Shown here one piece after another: positions 1-12,114 of a stretch of 64,000 bases of DNA; the first letter of the stretch is position 1; the number at the start of each line of letters is the position of its first letter. The notes below the pieces were generated by a model, which worked only from the letters and a program-made list of their open reading frames with translations, was not told where the DNA came from and ran no database searches. Made by a program: the position numbers and the translations under genes. Source of the stretch: Datisca glomerata (lineage: Eukaryota > Streptophyta > Magnoliopsida > Cucurbitales > Datiscaceae); assembly GCA_003255025.1 (NCBI GenBank), contig QANY01013209.1:1240001-1304000 (forward strand), written 5' to 3'.

Positions 1-360
1 AATTTGAGGGTAAAACGATGATATATACTTGACTTTGTAATATCTTTTCTAAGAAGTTCTTATTACTTAGTATGAGAGACAGAAGGACAACGGTGGTTAG
101 TCCACCAAACATTAATACTAGATCAAGAGTGTATTAGGAATCAATATCAGATTAGTAACTAACTAAATTGGATTCTCCTACCTGTCTTATAATTGCAGGT
201 TTTGCCTAAGTGCATGTGAGTATGTATAGAAGACATGATACCGTTGCATATTATTGCATGTTTATTTTGAGTTCTTTTTTCATGTGATTAATATCCTAAA
301 CATTTAGAATGTGCACGTAAAAGTTAAGTTTTTATTATTATTTATTTCAATTTCGTTAAA
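1..360. other. Unassigned AT-rich DNA
   Basis: No ORF, RNA gene or repeat is recognised here. It borders the end of the minus-strand LTR copy. It does not match the primer-binding site that follows the same LTR at 52896, so it is more likely flanking DNA than the interior of an element. Confidence 0.4.
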
Positions 361-1841
361 TGTTGTCACAACCTGCACGCGACGTGGAATGAAGATTGAA
401 AAAATCATTTTTGGAAAAAAATTTGAAATCCCCACTAATCATTTCAGGGTGTGATTGGTCATCCAATTTTAAAATAAAATTTTTGGTCTACGAAAACTAA
501 AAGCTGGTTCGAGAGTCATTTGTGTGTGGTGAATGTATTAGCATCACACAACACCCATTATTAAAATGAGTACCAAATTTAATTAAATGCTATCTAAATT
601 ATATTTTAAAAATAATGTTAAAGAAAATTAATTTTGAATGTCCCATTAGGTATGTCTTGTATTATAAAATGAACCAAAATAAATGACTTTTAATGGGTGG
701 TACAAAGACTATTGAAAAATAATTTATTTTTATTTTTATTATTTTTTTGAAAATCAAAGCATTATCGGAGTTTTTTTCGATATCCTAAAAATAACTTCTC
801 AACTCAGTAGTTCGAGAAATTTAGTATCTCAAAAAACGCAAAGTACGCCATAGGGTTTTTAGTGAAAACTAAATAATGAAATTAATAAAATTTAAATCTA
901 ATTGTTAAGATTGTAATCCACACATATATGAATATTAACTCTAATAATAAGGGAATGTGATAAGAATCAATTTATAAGCATGACAATATGAAAAAAATAA
1001 ATAAGAAATAAGAAGAGCAATAATTATAAAAAAAAAAGGGTTAAAAGAAAAGTTAAAAATGTATGATAAATTTGATGAGAATGTATAAAGTAAAAAAGTG
1101 AATAGTATGTGAAACATGTAAAGAAGATGAATAAAATATAAATTTGAAATAAACATGAATATATATTAATAAAAGAAAATGAAAAAAATGAAAGGGGGAC
1201 GGGACAAATGGTGTTCACCCTTGGTCAAATATTTTTTTAAATATAATTATATTATTATGAAAATAAAAATATTAAATAATTAATGTCAAAATAAATTAAT
1301 TTATGTAAATGTTTATTTTTATTAAGATAGTATATATATATATATATATGTAAATGCGTAATTAACATAAATATATAATTTTTGACTACATAGTCTACTA
1401 AATACCATTATTCTCTTCTCTTCAATCATTGCTATTCAAATAACAAAAGAAAAATTATGGATGGTAACTAGTTAAATCGAGTGTCACGACAAAACGGTGA
1501 ATAAAATTTTAAAATATAATATTATTGTTTTTGGGATATAAATATACCCATTTTTATTTTAGATTATTTATTTCACTGATTACCATTATTTCTCTTCTCC
1601 CTTCATTGCTAATCAAATAGCAAACAAATGATCATGTATGATAACTAGTTCTAAAATAGTTACAACATCTAAAAAAATTGAAAAGACTTGTGAGAACATT
1701 AAAAAAATTAAAGTTTAAATATTTACATAATCTTTATATAGATGTTTAATTCTCTATTTTATGTATTTTTATATATGAGAAATTATCATAGGATTCTTTT
1801 ACAACAAATGTACACTTTCAACCCATTAAAGAGTTGATTCA
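361..1841 (-). mobile_element. Solo-LTR-like copy of the Tat/Ogre-type LTR
   Basis: Read on the minus strand, this stretch matches the plus-strand LTR at 51285-52893 along its whole length. The matches include the start (TGAATCAAC then TTTAATGGG), the repeated block around GCTAATCAAATAGCAAA, the segment ending in a TGGGTG-containing stretch, and the terminal part with GCATGCACGTTG-like sequence ending in ACA. No PBS follows its 3' end and no polypurine tract precedes its 5' end. Flanks TTAAA and TAGAC do not match, so a clean TSD is not visible. The best reading is an old solo LTR or rearranged remnant. Confidence 0.65.
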
Positions 1842-2244
1842 TAGACATAGTCTTAGACTAATATATGAGTCAAAAAATAAATTGCATATTTTCAATGTAT
1901 TGGGCCATGCATAATATGGTATCTACAAATATTTCTTTTCACCCACTTGTTTTCAAGTTAATTGGAAAATAATACAAATGGTGTGTGTGTGTGTGTATAT
2001 ATATATAAGAGTTTAACTTAGGGGAAATTTTGTTCTTATGTCGGGAAATTCATTTTGATTAAGTCTAAAAAACCTTAATAGATTTCTTCGACTTGTTCAA
2101 ACTAACTTTAGTATTAGCAGATAAGTTTAAACGGACTGGACAAAGGGATCTAGATAGTAAAGGGAGTCTTGAAGACAAATCTTAGTTAAACATTTCCAAA
2201 GAAAATTCTTCTTTGGGACCTAAGCGTAAGCCCAAGAAGATGAA
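1842..2244. other. Unassigned DNA with GT/AT microsatellite
   Basis: A (GT)n(AT)n microsatellite lies near 1980-2007. The last five bases (ATGAA) are the left target-site copy of the copia element. A plus-strand stretch around 2060-2244 has few stops but no recognisable product. Confidence 0.5.
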
Positions 2245-2643
2245 TGTTGTAAGTATGTCAGATTATACTCACTGCAATCAGATTTAAAAGACTCAAAAAA
2301 TGTTGATAAAGAAATGCAAATTGCTTAACTGAGAGAAAGAAATAATAAGGAAAAAGACAACTTGTTTTACGTGGTTCGATTCAGAATGAATCTACATCCA
2401 CAGGAAAGCACCACACAAGAACTTGTATTGCGCACCAAAGATTACAAAATACAGCCTTTTTAATGATCAAAACTAAAAAAGAAAACTCATCCTTATTCTC
2501 TCGAGTACAAACTATCATTTATAAGTGTCGCTATTAGTTAATGATTAACTAATGGCAACCAACTAACTGTCTTAACCAACCTTAACGTCCAAGCTAGTAA
2601 AGAGTTGTTACTCTTAACAGTTTTGAATCATCATGCTACAACA
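2245..2643 (-). repeat. Copia 3' LTR
   Basis: On the plus strand it starts TGTTGTAAGTATG and ends GCTACAACA, so it reads TGTTGTAG...TTACAACA in element orientation. It aligns along its length with 15114-15500. A tract with TTAGTTAATGATTAACTAA and a nearby CCAACTAACTG repeat is slightly longer here than in the other LTR. Confidence 0.92.
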
Positions 2644-2655
2644 ATTCTCCACCTT
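2644..2655 (-). promoter_or_regulatory. Polypurine tract of the copia element
   Basis: The minus-strand sequence AAGGTGGAGAAT lies directly before the 3' LTR. This is the usual plus-strand priming tract of plant copia elements. Confidence 0.85.
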
Positions 2656-2732
2656 GATTCATAACTATTGTCTTTGACATGGTAGCTTCTTAAAAAATAG
2701 ATTTATTCAATCTTCATATTAGCTAAGCTCAA

Positions 2733-3492
2733 TCAATCTTTGAACTTAGCTACTGGCAGTGGCTTTATTAGCATGTATGCAACATTATCTTTAGAAGAAA
2801 CTTTCTCAATGATCACAGCCCCATTAGGAACCTCATCTTGAATGAAATGAAATTTAATATCAATGTGCTTAGATCTTTCATGATAAACTTGATTTCTACT
2901 AAGATATATTGCACTTTGATTATCACATCTTATAATGGTTAATTCTTGAATCAACCCTAGCTCTATAACAATACATCTTAGCCAGTTAGCCTCCTTTACT
3001 ACTTCTGTCGATTTTCACATACTCAGCTTCTGTTGATGATAGTGTAACTATGGGTTGTAAAGAAATCTTCCAACTGACAATATTATTTCCCGAGGTGAAA
3101 ATATACCCAGTTGTTGATCTTCTTTTATCCAAATCCCCTGCATAATCGACATCAACATAACCAAGTACTTCTGCTAATGTTTTTCCAATCCTACTATATA
3201 ATAACCTATAAGAAGTTGTTCCTTTCAAGTATCTCAACATCCATTTGACAGTTTGCCAGTGTTCCTTTCCTATATTTCCCATGAAACGACTAACAAGACT
3301 TAATGAGAATGCTAGATCAGGTCTTGAACAAACCATAGCATACATAATGCTTCCCACTGCATTAGCATAAGGAATGCATGCCCTTTTCTTATCTTCATCT
3401 GTCATTGGAGATTGTTTGCTTGACAGTTTGAAATGTGCAATAATAGGTGTTGACACTGGTTTGGCTTCTGACATTCCAAACCTTTTTAACAC
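2733..3492 (-). pseudogene. Copia RNase H, broken
   Basis: The minus strand encodes the RNase H end of a copia polyprotein. An upstream part (3492-2986) contains the typical YANAVGSIMYAM and SRPDLAF stretches, HWQTVKWMLRYLKGT, GYVDVDYAGD and the LSSTEAEY motif. A downstream part (2954-2733) contains CDNQSAIYLSRN and HERSKHIDIKFHFI. In an active enzyme these are one reading frame; here stops near 2955-2985 separate them. It would remove RNA from the RNA/DNA hybrid during reverse transcription. The D of DADYAGD is still visible as DVDYAGD. It lies between the RT and the 3' LTR, as expected. Confidence 0.9.
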
Positions 3493-3494
3493 AT

Positions 3495-4600
3495 TTTATA
3501 TGTTCCAACCTCCTCGTTTCTCATAGTTTCAATACCAAGAATCCTTGTAGTAGCCCCAAGGTCCTTCATTTCAAACTGTATGCTCAACTATTTCTTCAAT
3601 TCTTCAATCTCTTATTTGAATTTATAGGCAATTAACATGTCATTCACAAACAGTAGCATGCATATGACTTCATTTCTTTTGGTATTTTTGAAGTATACAC
3701 AACTATCATACTTGCTTCTCACAAAACCATTGTTGTGCATAAAATCATCAAACTTTAGATACCATTGTCTAGGTGATTGCTTTAACCCATACAATGATTT
3801 CTTCAGTAAGCATACCTAATCTGTTTTATCCTCAATCTCAAAGCCTTCAAGTTGCCTCATGTATATTTGCTCTTCTCAAACTCCATGCAAGAAGGCTATT
3901 TTTACATCTATCTAATCCGACTCAAGGTCATAGCTTGTTGTCATTGCTAGCAATATTATGATTGAGCTATGTTTTACAACTAGTAAAAAAACCTCAGTAA
4001 AATCAACCCATTCTTGTTGTGTAAATCCTCTAGCAACAAGTCTAGCTTTGAAGCTTGTTGGATTGACATTTAAAATAACTTATTTGAGTTTTCAGGCCTT
4101 TTAACTAATTCCCAGGTTTTATTCTTCATCAATAATTCATATTCCTCTTTCATTTATTTCATCCACTCCTCCTTGTTTGCACTTATCATTGCTGCACTAA
4201 ATGATATTGGATCATCATTTAACACTTCAGTTGTAGAAATCAGTACATATACAAGTATATCAGCATATCCATATCTTTGAGGTGCTCTAATTTGCCTTCA
4301 TTCTCTATCCCTTGTAAGGTTGTAGTCGTGAGGCTACTGATTTTCACAAATTACAGGTTGCTCTTGAGTCTGTTATGCAATTTCTTCATGCTGAACTTTA
4401 GACTCCACCTCAATCTGAATGATGTTATCATTTACGTCAGATTTTGAAGTCTCATCTTCTTCTTTCTTTGGTTTTAACATTTCATCTTCATTAGAGACCA
4501 CATCTATACTTTTAATGAATGTTCAGGTTTTACCATCACTGCACCAGAGCTTGTAGCCTTTAACACCTTCAGGATACCCTAGAATCACTCTTTTAGTTCT
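3495..4600 (-). pseudogene. Copia reverse transcriptase, broken
   Basis: Minus-strand frames between the integrase and RNase H carry copia RT text, clearest at 3794-3612: MYGLKQSPRQWYLKFDDFM, then a catalytic-motif region reading LLFVNDMLIA. Active copia RTs have YVDD at that place, so one catalytic aspartate is replaced by asparagine. Upstream, the region around 4000-4150 still encodes a degraded core, split by stops and shifts. The plus-strand ORFs in this interval (for example 3447-3961) are antisense shadows. The domain would copy element RNA into DNA. It is not functional. Confidence 0.88.
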
Positions 4601-4609
4601 CTAGGTTCT

Positions 4610-5610
4610 AGATTGTCCTGCTTTATATGAGCATGAGCTGGACAACCAAAGATCCTCAATTTTGTATAATCTTCAGGTCTTCCACTCCACATTTCTTTAG
4701 GGGTTTTCAAGTCTATAGCTCTAGAGGAACTTCTATTAACAAGATATGCTGATATTACCACAACTTTTGCCTAAAAAATCTTTGACATTTTAGCAAAAAG
4801 CACCATGCATCTTACTTGTTCTGTTAATGTCCTATTCATCCTCTCAGCAAGGCCATTCTGTTGAGGAGTTTTTACTAAAGTGTAGTGCATTTTAATACCA
4901 TACTTCTTGTAGATATCATTAAACTGATTATTGCAAAATTCTAGCCCATTGTCAGTTCTAAAATGCTTCACTGTCCTTCCAGTTTGATTTTCAGCTAAAG
5001 CTTTCCATTCAGTGAACTTCTTAATAGTTTCATTCTTGTTCTTCAGTATAAAACCTAAAATTTTCTAGAATAATCATCTACCACAGAAATAAAATGCTTT
5101 TAACTTAATAGATGGTGTTCTAGCAGATCCTCATAGGTCTGAGTGCACATAATCCAGGATCCCTTTTGTGACATGCTGCACTTTTCCAAATTTGACTCTG
5201 CAAGATTTCCCTAACACACAAGTTTCACAAAAATCCAAGGCATTGATTCTGTCATCACCAAATGCTCATTGTTTACTTAGTTTCTTAAGTCCATTTTCAC
5301 TGATATGAGCCATTCTTAGATGCCAAAGCTCGATTTTGTCTTCTAATTCCTTTGATGAGATTGTTATTGAACCTACCACAATTGTACCTTGAAAAATATT
5401 CAATCCATTTCTTTTGATTATTCCTCCTTCACCCTCATAATTATAACCTACCTTATCGAGTGCACCAATAGAAATAAGATATCTCTTAAGTCTATCAACG
5501 TGTCTCACATTCTGTAAAGTTCTTATAATCCCATCAAACATTTTAATCTTGATAGTGCCAATACCAATGATATCAAGAGTTGTATCATCACCCATTAGCA
5601 CCTCCATCTA
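4610..5610 (-). pseudogene. Copia GAG-pre-integrase and integrase, broken
   Basis: From 5607 down to 5266 the minus strand encodes the protease/GAG-pre-integrase link: GDDTTLDIIGIGTIKIK, LISIGALDKVGY and the LWHLRMAHIS histidine motif. At 4971-4771 it encodes the integrase core with TDNGLEF and TPQQNGLAERMNRT, which hold the second D and the E of the DDE triad. Between them (about 5230-5000) lie a CETCVLGK zinc-binding remnant and degraded core with stops. Further down (about 4700-4560) a C-terminal remnant contains the AWSSYKAG-like and GYPEGVKG regions typical of copia. The enzyme would insert element cDNA. It is inactivated by stops and shifts. Confidence 0.9.
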
Positions 5611-5799
5611 TTGACTCATAGGTGTCAAACCAAGATTGATTTGGACACATGTGAAAGGAGCAGCCAGTGTCCTTCCCATTCAAAAGTGCTTCTCTCACTT
5701 GCTAAAACATGTAACTCTGAGCTTTCATAACCATCATCTCAAACTACTATGTTTTCTCGAACCAGTATGTTCATCTTTCTTTTTATCTAGAAAATTTCT

Positions 5800-5889
5800 T
5801 CTAATATGTCCTTCTTTATGACAGTGAAAACATTTGAACTTCCACTTTTGAGTTTGGACTCAGATCTTCCCCTTGCTGTCAATCCTTCT
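5800..5889 (-). pseudogene. Copia gag zinc knuckle (3' part of split gag)
   Basis: The minus strand encodes WKFKCFHCHKEGHIRR, a CCHC nucleocapsid knuckle (C-x2-C-x4-H, then out of frame). It sits immediately beside the left end of the CACTA insertion; the rest of gag is on the far side at 14383-15060. The protein would bind element RNA. Confidence 0.85.
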
Positions 5890-5904
5890 CCTCACCACTA
5901 CAAA

Positions 5905-6290
5905 ATGGGGCTTAGATGACGGTAAAAACTCGTCATCAAAACCTTTTAATGACGGAGATGCAACTGTCATCTATCGAGCTGTCATCTAAACTCATTTTAG
6001 CAAAAACCGTCATCAAAAGGTACCACCAAAACACTTTTGATGACGGGGAATCTTTGTCATTAAAAGTGTTGTAAAAATACCTTTAATGACAGGGAATACC
6101 CTTCATTATAGATTCCATAAAAATCTCTTTAATGACGAGGATTGCTCATCATTATAGGTGCCGCAAAAATATTTTTAATGACGAGGATCGCCCGTCATTA
6201 TAGGTGCCGCAAAAATACCTATAATGACGGGGAATCCCCATCATTAAAAGTAAAAACCTGCTTTCCTATGACAGTTTTTCTCTAATGTGA
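5905..6290. repeat. Subterminal repeat array of CACTA A
   Basis: Short units such as TTTAATGACGGGGAAT, CCGTCATTATAGGTGCCGCA and CATCATTAAAAG recur in direct and inverted orientation about every 30-60 bases. In En/Spm-type elements subterminal motifs of this kind bind the TNPA-like protein; that role is inferred. Confidence 0.8.
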
Positions 6291-6299
6291 TCATCAAAT

Positions 6300-9200
6300 T
6301 TGAAATATTTAATCAAAGGTAGTTATTGTTAAAAAGTTTTGCAAAACTTAAATTGTGTACTTAGAGAAATATATACGCAAACACAAAAAGAACTTGTGAG
6401 TTTTGAGGAGGCAGAAATTGTTTATACCTATGTATATTGCACGAAGCATGGCCTTAAGATAAGAAAAAACTGCATTAGGTAATACTCGGTGAAGCTTCTG
6501 AAAATGTATTAGGTAATGCTTGAGTAATTGAAAATGTGATTCACAATATAATTTTGCAAATCAAAAGATAATATTAAGTTATCTAACAACTTATCCATTG
6601 GTCAAATGAAATATATGCAGTTTCATTTGTGCTACATGTATCTGAATCACCAAAAGGGTTGGATGTGTCTCTACATAAAACAGTAATAAGAACTAGAGGC
6701 ACATTGCCAATGTTTTGTGTTCAACAAAAAAACCACAATAATTTAAGACAAACCGAGAAGTAGCAATATGCCATTTATGTAGAACTTTGTCAAAAAGAAA
6801 AAAACAAACTTAAAGTTCATATCCTGATGCAGTATGTTTCACAGACACTACAATACTTTTAGGTTATTCACCCTTGTTTAAGAACTTGAATGAGTTTCAC
6901 ATACATATTTGAAGAATATCAATATGAATCATGATGAAACTTTCTAAGAAAAATTATAAAATGAGACAACTGTGGATGGAGTATATTATCAATTTCAATT
7001 TGTACAATTGTGAACTTAAAGAAGGGATATGGTGGAGAATGATGGTTGCAACAACTAGTCCAATTAGTGAACCTATTATGGAAGCCAAAACTACATTCAT
7101 GGGTATAAACCACATGCAAAGGGGAAAATTGACATTGGATCGCCATCGGAATTTTTTTAATGTTTTGGTAAATACATGATAACAAAATATAAATAAATAA
7201 TAAAACTCACCACTGGATCATTTTCTGTAAGGTTATAGCTTGTCCAAGTTGAGAGAAGATTAAACACGAGAAAAAGAGTGAAAAAACCAACTAGAATACA
7301 TGGAATCTAAATTCAGTCCATAACCATCCATCACATTCTTGTCGAAAAGTTTATATGTTGATAGAAATCTTAACAGAGGTTTCTTATAGTAGGACACGTC
7401 ACAATATTTCATTTTACATTTTGATATACCATAATGACTCGTTCATAAGATAGGATAATGATGGAGGGATATTAGAGCTTTAAATAAGGAAATTTGAACC
7501 AACTAGAAGAGAGTGATATGAAAGAGGGGGTTAGAAATGGAGGCTTACCCCATTCAAAAATTTTCTTCTGTTGACGGGTAAAATGTTAACGTACTTGGAT
7601 GCCATTAGGAAATCCAAAAAATACAGTGTGAAAACTTTGGCCATGGGAAGAACTGCAATTTTCAGGAGGTAGAAATTTTGTATACCTATGTTTATTGCAC
7701 GAATCATATTACATAAGGAAAACAAGAAAATTATCAGCATAAATGAGAACTTAAATTATATAATCCTCAATCTCACAGTAGTTCTATGATATAACAACAA
7801 CAAAAAATAGTAGTTGTATAATATAGCATACTCAATTACATAAACAGCTTTCACCCCTACTAAATAAAGTAAGAGAAATGCCATACTTCATCGTCTAGTG
7901 ACATGATGGAGAAAAAGAAAATTACATAAACAACTTTCACCCATACTAAATCAAATGTAATGAATACAAAAGAAGTATAGATAAAATGAAGATGACGAAA
8001 TTCGATATAACCATCTTCACTAGTATAAGTAACTAAATTAGAAATTGAAGGCTGAAGCGAAGAAATGCAACTTACCCAAAAATCCAAGTAAAGTATTTTT
8101 GGATTGTGAGTTTTGAGAGCACTAAGAAGTCTCCATATTACGTTATGTCCTCCAGGAGATTATCTGCCACAGAAGATTATACCTACCCCTGTTAATCAAA
8201 TAGCAAATGAAAAATTAAAAATCTTATTTAATTCACATTTTTCATATTCAGATCATTATTATATAATGATAAATATATGTATTCAAGTATATATTCAGGA
8301 AGATACTAGAAAACCATGCAAGTACATATTATAGTATGTATTCAAATATGACACTATAAAATTTACAGGAAAAAGCTATAACAAGGATCTATGTATATCT
8401 AACTCGAAAATATTACTCAAACTTCATTGGAATCAGCCTCGGGACGTAGCCATTTAGAAATTTAGCAACAAGATGGAGTTGGATACTAAAGCACATTTAA
8501 AAACTCGTTAACAATCGTAAGAATGCACACCAAACAGATGGGTGCTCAGTGATGATATGAGCATCTGGAACTTTTACAGTTGTCCTGAGAAAGTGAGCCA
8601 ATGGCTGACCATATGTGTGAGGAAAAGATATGCTTATGGTGTGAGCGTCAGTGAAGTCTAGGGCTATACTTCAACTCTAACAGTAGTTCCCTACATGATG
8701 GAAAATATAGAAACATGACCTCAACAAATATTCGAAATACATTCATCATATCACTAAAATCACATATAAAAATCAACTAAGACAAAATAAAGCTTTAAAA
8801 GCAAATGGCTTTTCAAATACATGTAGCATGTAGTTGTGATTCAAGCTAACCACACATGCATACACACAGGCAAGCACGCATACACAAACACACATAAGAT
8901 CCAGGCAATGAATTTCATCACTTATTGATGCATGTGCATAGATCTAAGAACCAATGAAACTATGGGTTCCGTCAAAAAGTTGGGGAAAGGCAACCAACGT
9001 AAATATATCAGGGCAATCGGTCTATATGCTATATCCATTTAGAAAGAACTAAAATTGAATACAAGATGCAGAAATAAACAATACTACAATGAGCAAATGA
9101 AAGAGAAGTGAGTGGCAAAAGTCACGAACCTTTAGCTACAAAAGACAAGAGAGTGGCGAGAATTTCGAACCCTCAGCTACAAAAACTAAAAAAATGCATT

Positions 9201-9573
9201 GTTCCAAAGTTGACTCCTCAACTCCAAGGAATGAGGTAGAACCCACCCTAAGCTCTGTGTTGAGCTTTTAGGGGGAGAATCAAAAACTCACAATTGCCAT
9301 TAAAATCGCATAGAGAGCTGATAAATCTGTGGCGAGCTTTGATGAGTCTAGTTGCAAGCTCGACTTTTTTGGTGGCGCGAGTTAGGGCTCTATGTGTGTG
9401 TGTGTGTGTGTGTGTGAGTGAGAGAGAGAGAGGGGGGAGGGGGAGAGATGAGAGAGATGAGGAACTTAGGGTTTGAGAGATTAAGATAATGTTAGGGTTA
9501 TGAGAAATTGATATTTTATAGATGGTAATTTTGTAATTAAAATAAATTTTTTAACCATGAGCGCTACTATTAT
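6300..9573. other. Interior of CACTA A without recognisable genes
   Basis: No transposase domain is seen. Short ORFs (for example 6931-7179) are not recognised. Two internal similarities are visible: a GGAGGCAGAAATTG...ATTGCACGAA block near 6408-6460 recurs near 7664-7710, and a CAACTTTCACCC...ACTAAAT block near 7846 recurs near 7925. A (GT)n then (GA)n microsatellite lies at about 9390-9435. TAT at 9571-9573 is the left TSD of CACTA B. Confidence 0.55.
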
Positions 9574-10309
9574 CACTATAAGAAATTTCATTATTAGCGA
9601 CGAAAATTTCCGTCGCTAAAAGTCCAAAAATCATCAGGAAACTATTTTGGCGACGATTTTTTCGTCGTTAAAAAGTCGTCAGTAAAAATGCCTCGGTAAT
9701 ACCTTTTATCGACAAATTTTAGTATTCATCGACAAAACTTTTTATTGACGATGTTGGAGCGTCGCTAATTAGTTTTTTCGACGAATGCATGTTCATCGAC
9801 AATGACTTTTATCGACGACTGTAGAATCACTGATAATAGTTTGCTCGATGGAATTAAAATCGTCACTAATTAGTTTTATCAACAATGATTTAGTTCATCG
9901 AGAATACCTTTTATCGATGAAATGAAATCGTCGATAAATTGTTTAGCGAAAATTTAACGACGATTTTGTATGCATCGTTAAAATATTTGTCGTTTCGTCG
10001 CTAAAAATCTTACAAAAACACCATCAAGAGTCTTTCCCCATAAATTACTTCCACAACTAATAATTTCATCAACAATTAATGATATTCAAAATAAATAATT
10101 AAATAAATCATTAATACTAAAATAATATTCAATTCCATTATATATAACTATCAAAATAAGTATTACAAAAGATAATATTTAATGTTTACGTCACAAAACA
10201 TAAGTTAAAGCATCAAAATATTCTACTTTACATTCATAATCCTATTTATCAGAAAGAGTTACAAAACATAAGTTAAAGCATCAAAATATTCTAGTTTACA
10301 TTCATAATC

Positions 10310-11220
10310 CTATTTATCAGAAAGAATTTCATAACCCATTGATAGTAGAAATATATCTAATTTATTATTTGTAACGGCTAAACTGCTGTGAGTGACCTCT
10401 AAGCTATTCTGAGTAACCTGTAAACTGTTCTTGGTGGTCTCTAATTCGCTCTTGGGGGCCTCTAATTTTCTCTTGGTGACATCAAGTTCACTCTCTGTGG
10501 CCTTTATACAGTCATTTTGATCGACATTAAAATTCCGTCTTGAAGGTGGAGGTTTTGGCCCTCTACGACCAAGACCACTAGTATACCCAGACCGTCTTCC
10601 CAACACCTCTTCACAAATCTCAACATCAATACGTTCCGGGATCACCTCTTCAACCAGCGCATATGTAATTCCAACATATGCTCCTGAAAATTCTTATGTT
10701 AGTAAAATTTGCTTTCACACCAGATTAAGGAACCCCTAAGGCAATCCTTAGCAAAAGGAACCCCTAACCAAACAACTAATCAGAACAAATTCAACAAACA
10801 TTTTGTACACGCATTAATTCAATATCAGAAGCATACTATAATAAACATCAGAAAAAAATTTCAAAACCAAAATGCCGAGACAAAAGTATATAATATGTCA
10901 AATGCATAAAACCATACATCTACATGATAATTTCCTAAGATTTAGCCTCAAAAGAGATTTCGAACACCCTGAAATAAACCAATAAACAGATACTGCAGAG
11001 GTGACCCATATGACAAAAACAGTAGCTATATATATATATATAGAATAAACCAGCTTTGTATCTCCAACCCATCGTGACTCAAACAAGACCCGGATCGGAA
11101 AAAATAACAGGATTCACAAAGACCTGCTTGTACTATGAGATCTTATCATTGACTCACTAAACGATCAACTTCAAGGCCTCTAGCACGCCCACGACCCTTT
11201 CTTTTAGAAGATGAAGTCAC
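10310..11220 (-). pseudogene. TNPA-like (plant Ptta/En/Spm) transposase protein, partial
   Basis: The minus-strand ORF 10645-10310 (111 aa) contains EICEEVLGRRSGYTSGLGRR followed by a heptad-like region of repeated ELETTKN / SLQVTQN units ending in MGYEILSD. This is the C-terminal layout I know from the Ptta/En/Spm plant transposase family, which binds subterminal repeats of CACTA elements. Around 11220-11160 the minus strand encodes a short KRKGRGRARGLE tract like the N-terminal basic region of the same family, suggesting a spliced gene with much of the middle lost. It lies downstream of the TNP2-like ORF, the usual gene order. Confidence 0.65.
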
Positions 11221-11571
11221 TACAATATAGTTTAAGTCATAAGCAAACATCATATATCAAGGAAAATAACAACTACGTATATAGTAACTAATACCAATAT
11301 CAGGAGAAGACTCCTCTGTAGGAGAATCGGCATCAAGATTCATTCTACGACCACGGGGATTATCTCCAGGTGACATAACTATCTGCATTATCATCAAACA
11401 TATGTTTTCCAATAAAGAAAGAATGTGCAGCACTTGTAAAAACATAAACAATTGAATATTGGACATAAGTAATAGTATTAGTCATAAACTAAACTTCAAA
11501 CTCACTTTATGATTCAAGATCTGTATCATCATCACTTTGAATTATATCTTCCGAATCATTATCATAATTTG

Positions 11572-12114
11572 CTAAAGTTTCATCTTCTTCCTCCATATCG
11601 TCAACTTGAAAAGAAAATTTAGTGATGACGACATCGAACTAGGATAAAACTCTTGTTTAACTTCACAAAACAAATCATCAAACCTTCTTGTTGTCTCTTG
11701 ATGCATGTTTGTTTGATTAGTTTCATCATCTCTATTTTCTTGCTTGGTCCAGTCCATCCCATAAGAACCACCCATATCGTTTAACATTTCTACTGTCTCG
11801 CGGTCATTTTGTTCATCATCACTTTCCAACTCAACACCTACATTGGTTGTATGATGGAAATGTGGATTATCAAGTATCTCTTCACCATGGAATACCCAAG
11901 TTTGATAGGTCCATGACATTCCATGTGTGTACAAATGAATTTCAACTTCCCGTAAGGACAATTTTTTTGTGTTAAGACAATTTCTACATGGACAACGAGT
12001 TTTCCCTTCTCTATTGAGGTGATTACTAGCCACATTGATAAAAGATTCGATACCGTCAAGATATTCCTTAGACAGTCTATCCAGATTTTTAATCCAACTC
12101 TTGTCGATGTTCAT
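11572..12114 (-). pseudogene. TNP2-like transposase, N-terminal transposase-associated domain only
   Basis: This 180-aa minus-strand ORF starts MNIDKSWIKNLDRLSKEYLD and continues with CPCRNCLNTK, HLYTHGM and WVFHGE. It is the transposase-associated domain that opens CACTA TNP2 proteins, including its cysteine cluster and the WxxHGE motif (residues about 1-80). An acidic linker with NDMGGSYG follows. A full TNP2 has several hundred more residues with the DDE catalytic core; nothing like that follows in the next 1 kb, so the gene is truncated and cannot encode a working transposase. Confidence 0.85.

Noticed and set aside
941..1218. Minus-strand ORFs rich in Phe/Ile/Tyr
   Set aside because: They are AT-rich LTR sequence; the matching LTR at 52012-52313 gives equally meaningless ORFs.
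3447..3961. Plus-strand ORFs in the copia RT/RNase H region
   Set aside because: They are antisense shadows of the minus-strand copia polyprotein.
5905..6290. CRISPR-like regularly spaced repeats
   Set aside because: The units are imperfect, occur in both orientations and lie in the subterminal zone of a CACTA transposon in a plant genome.
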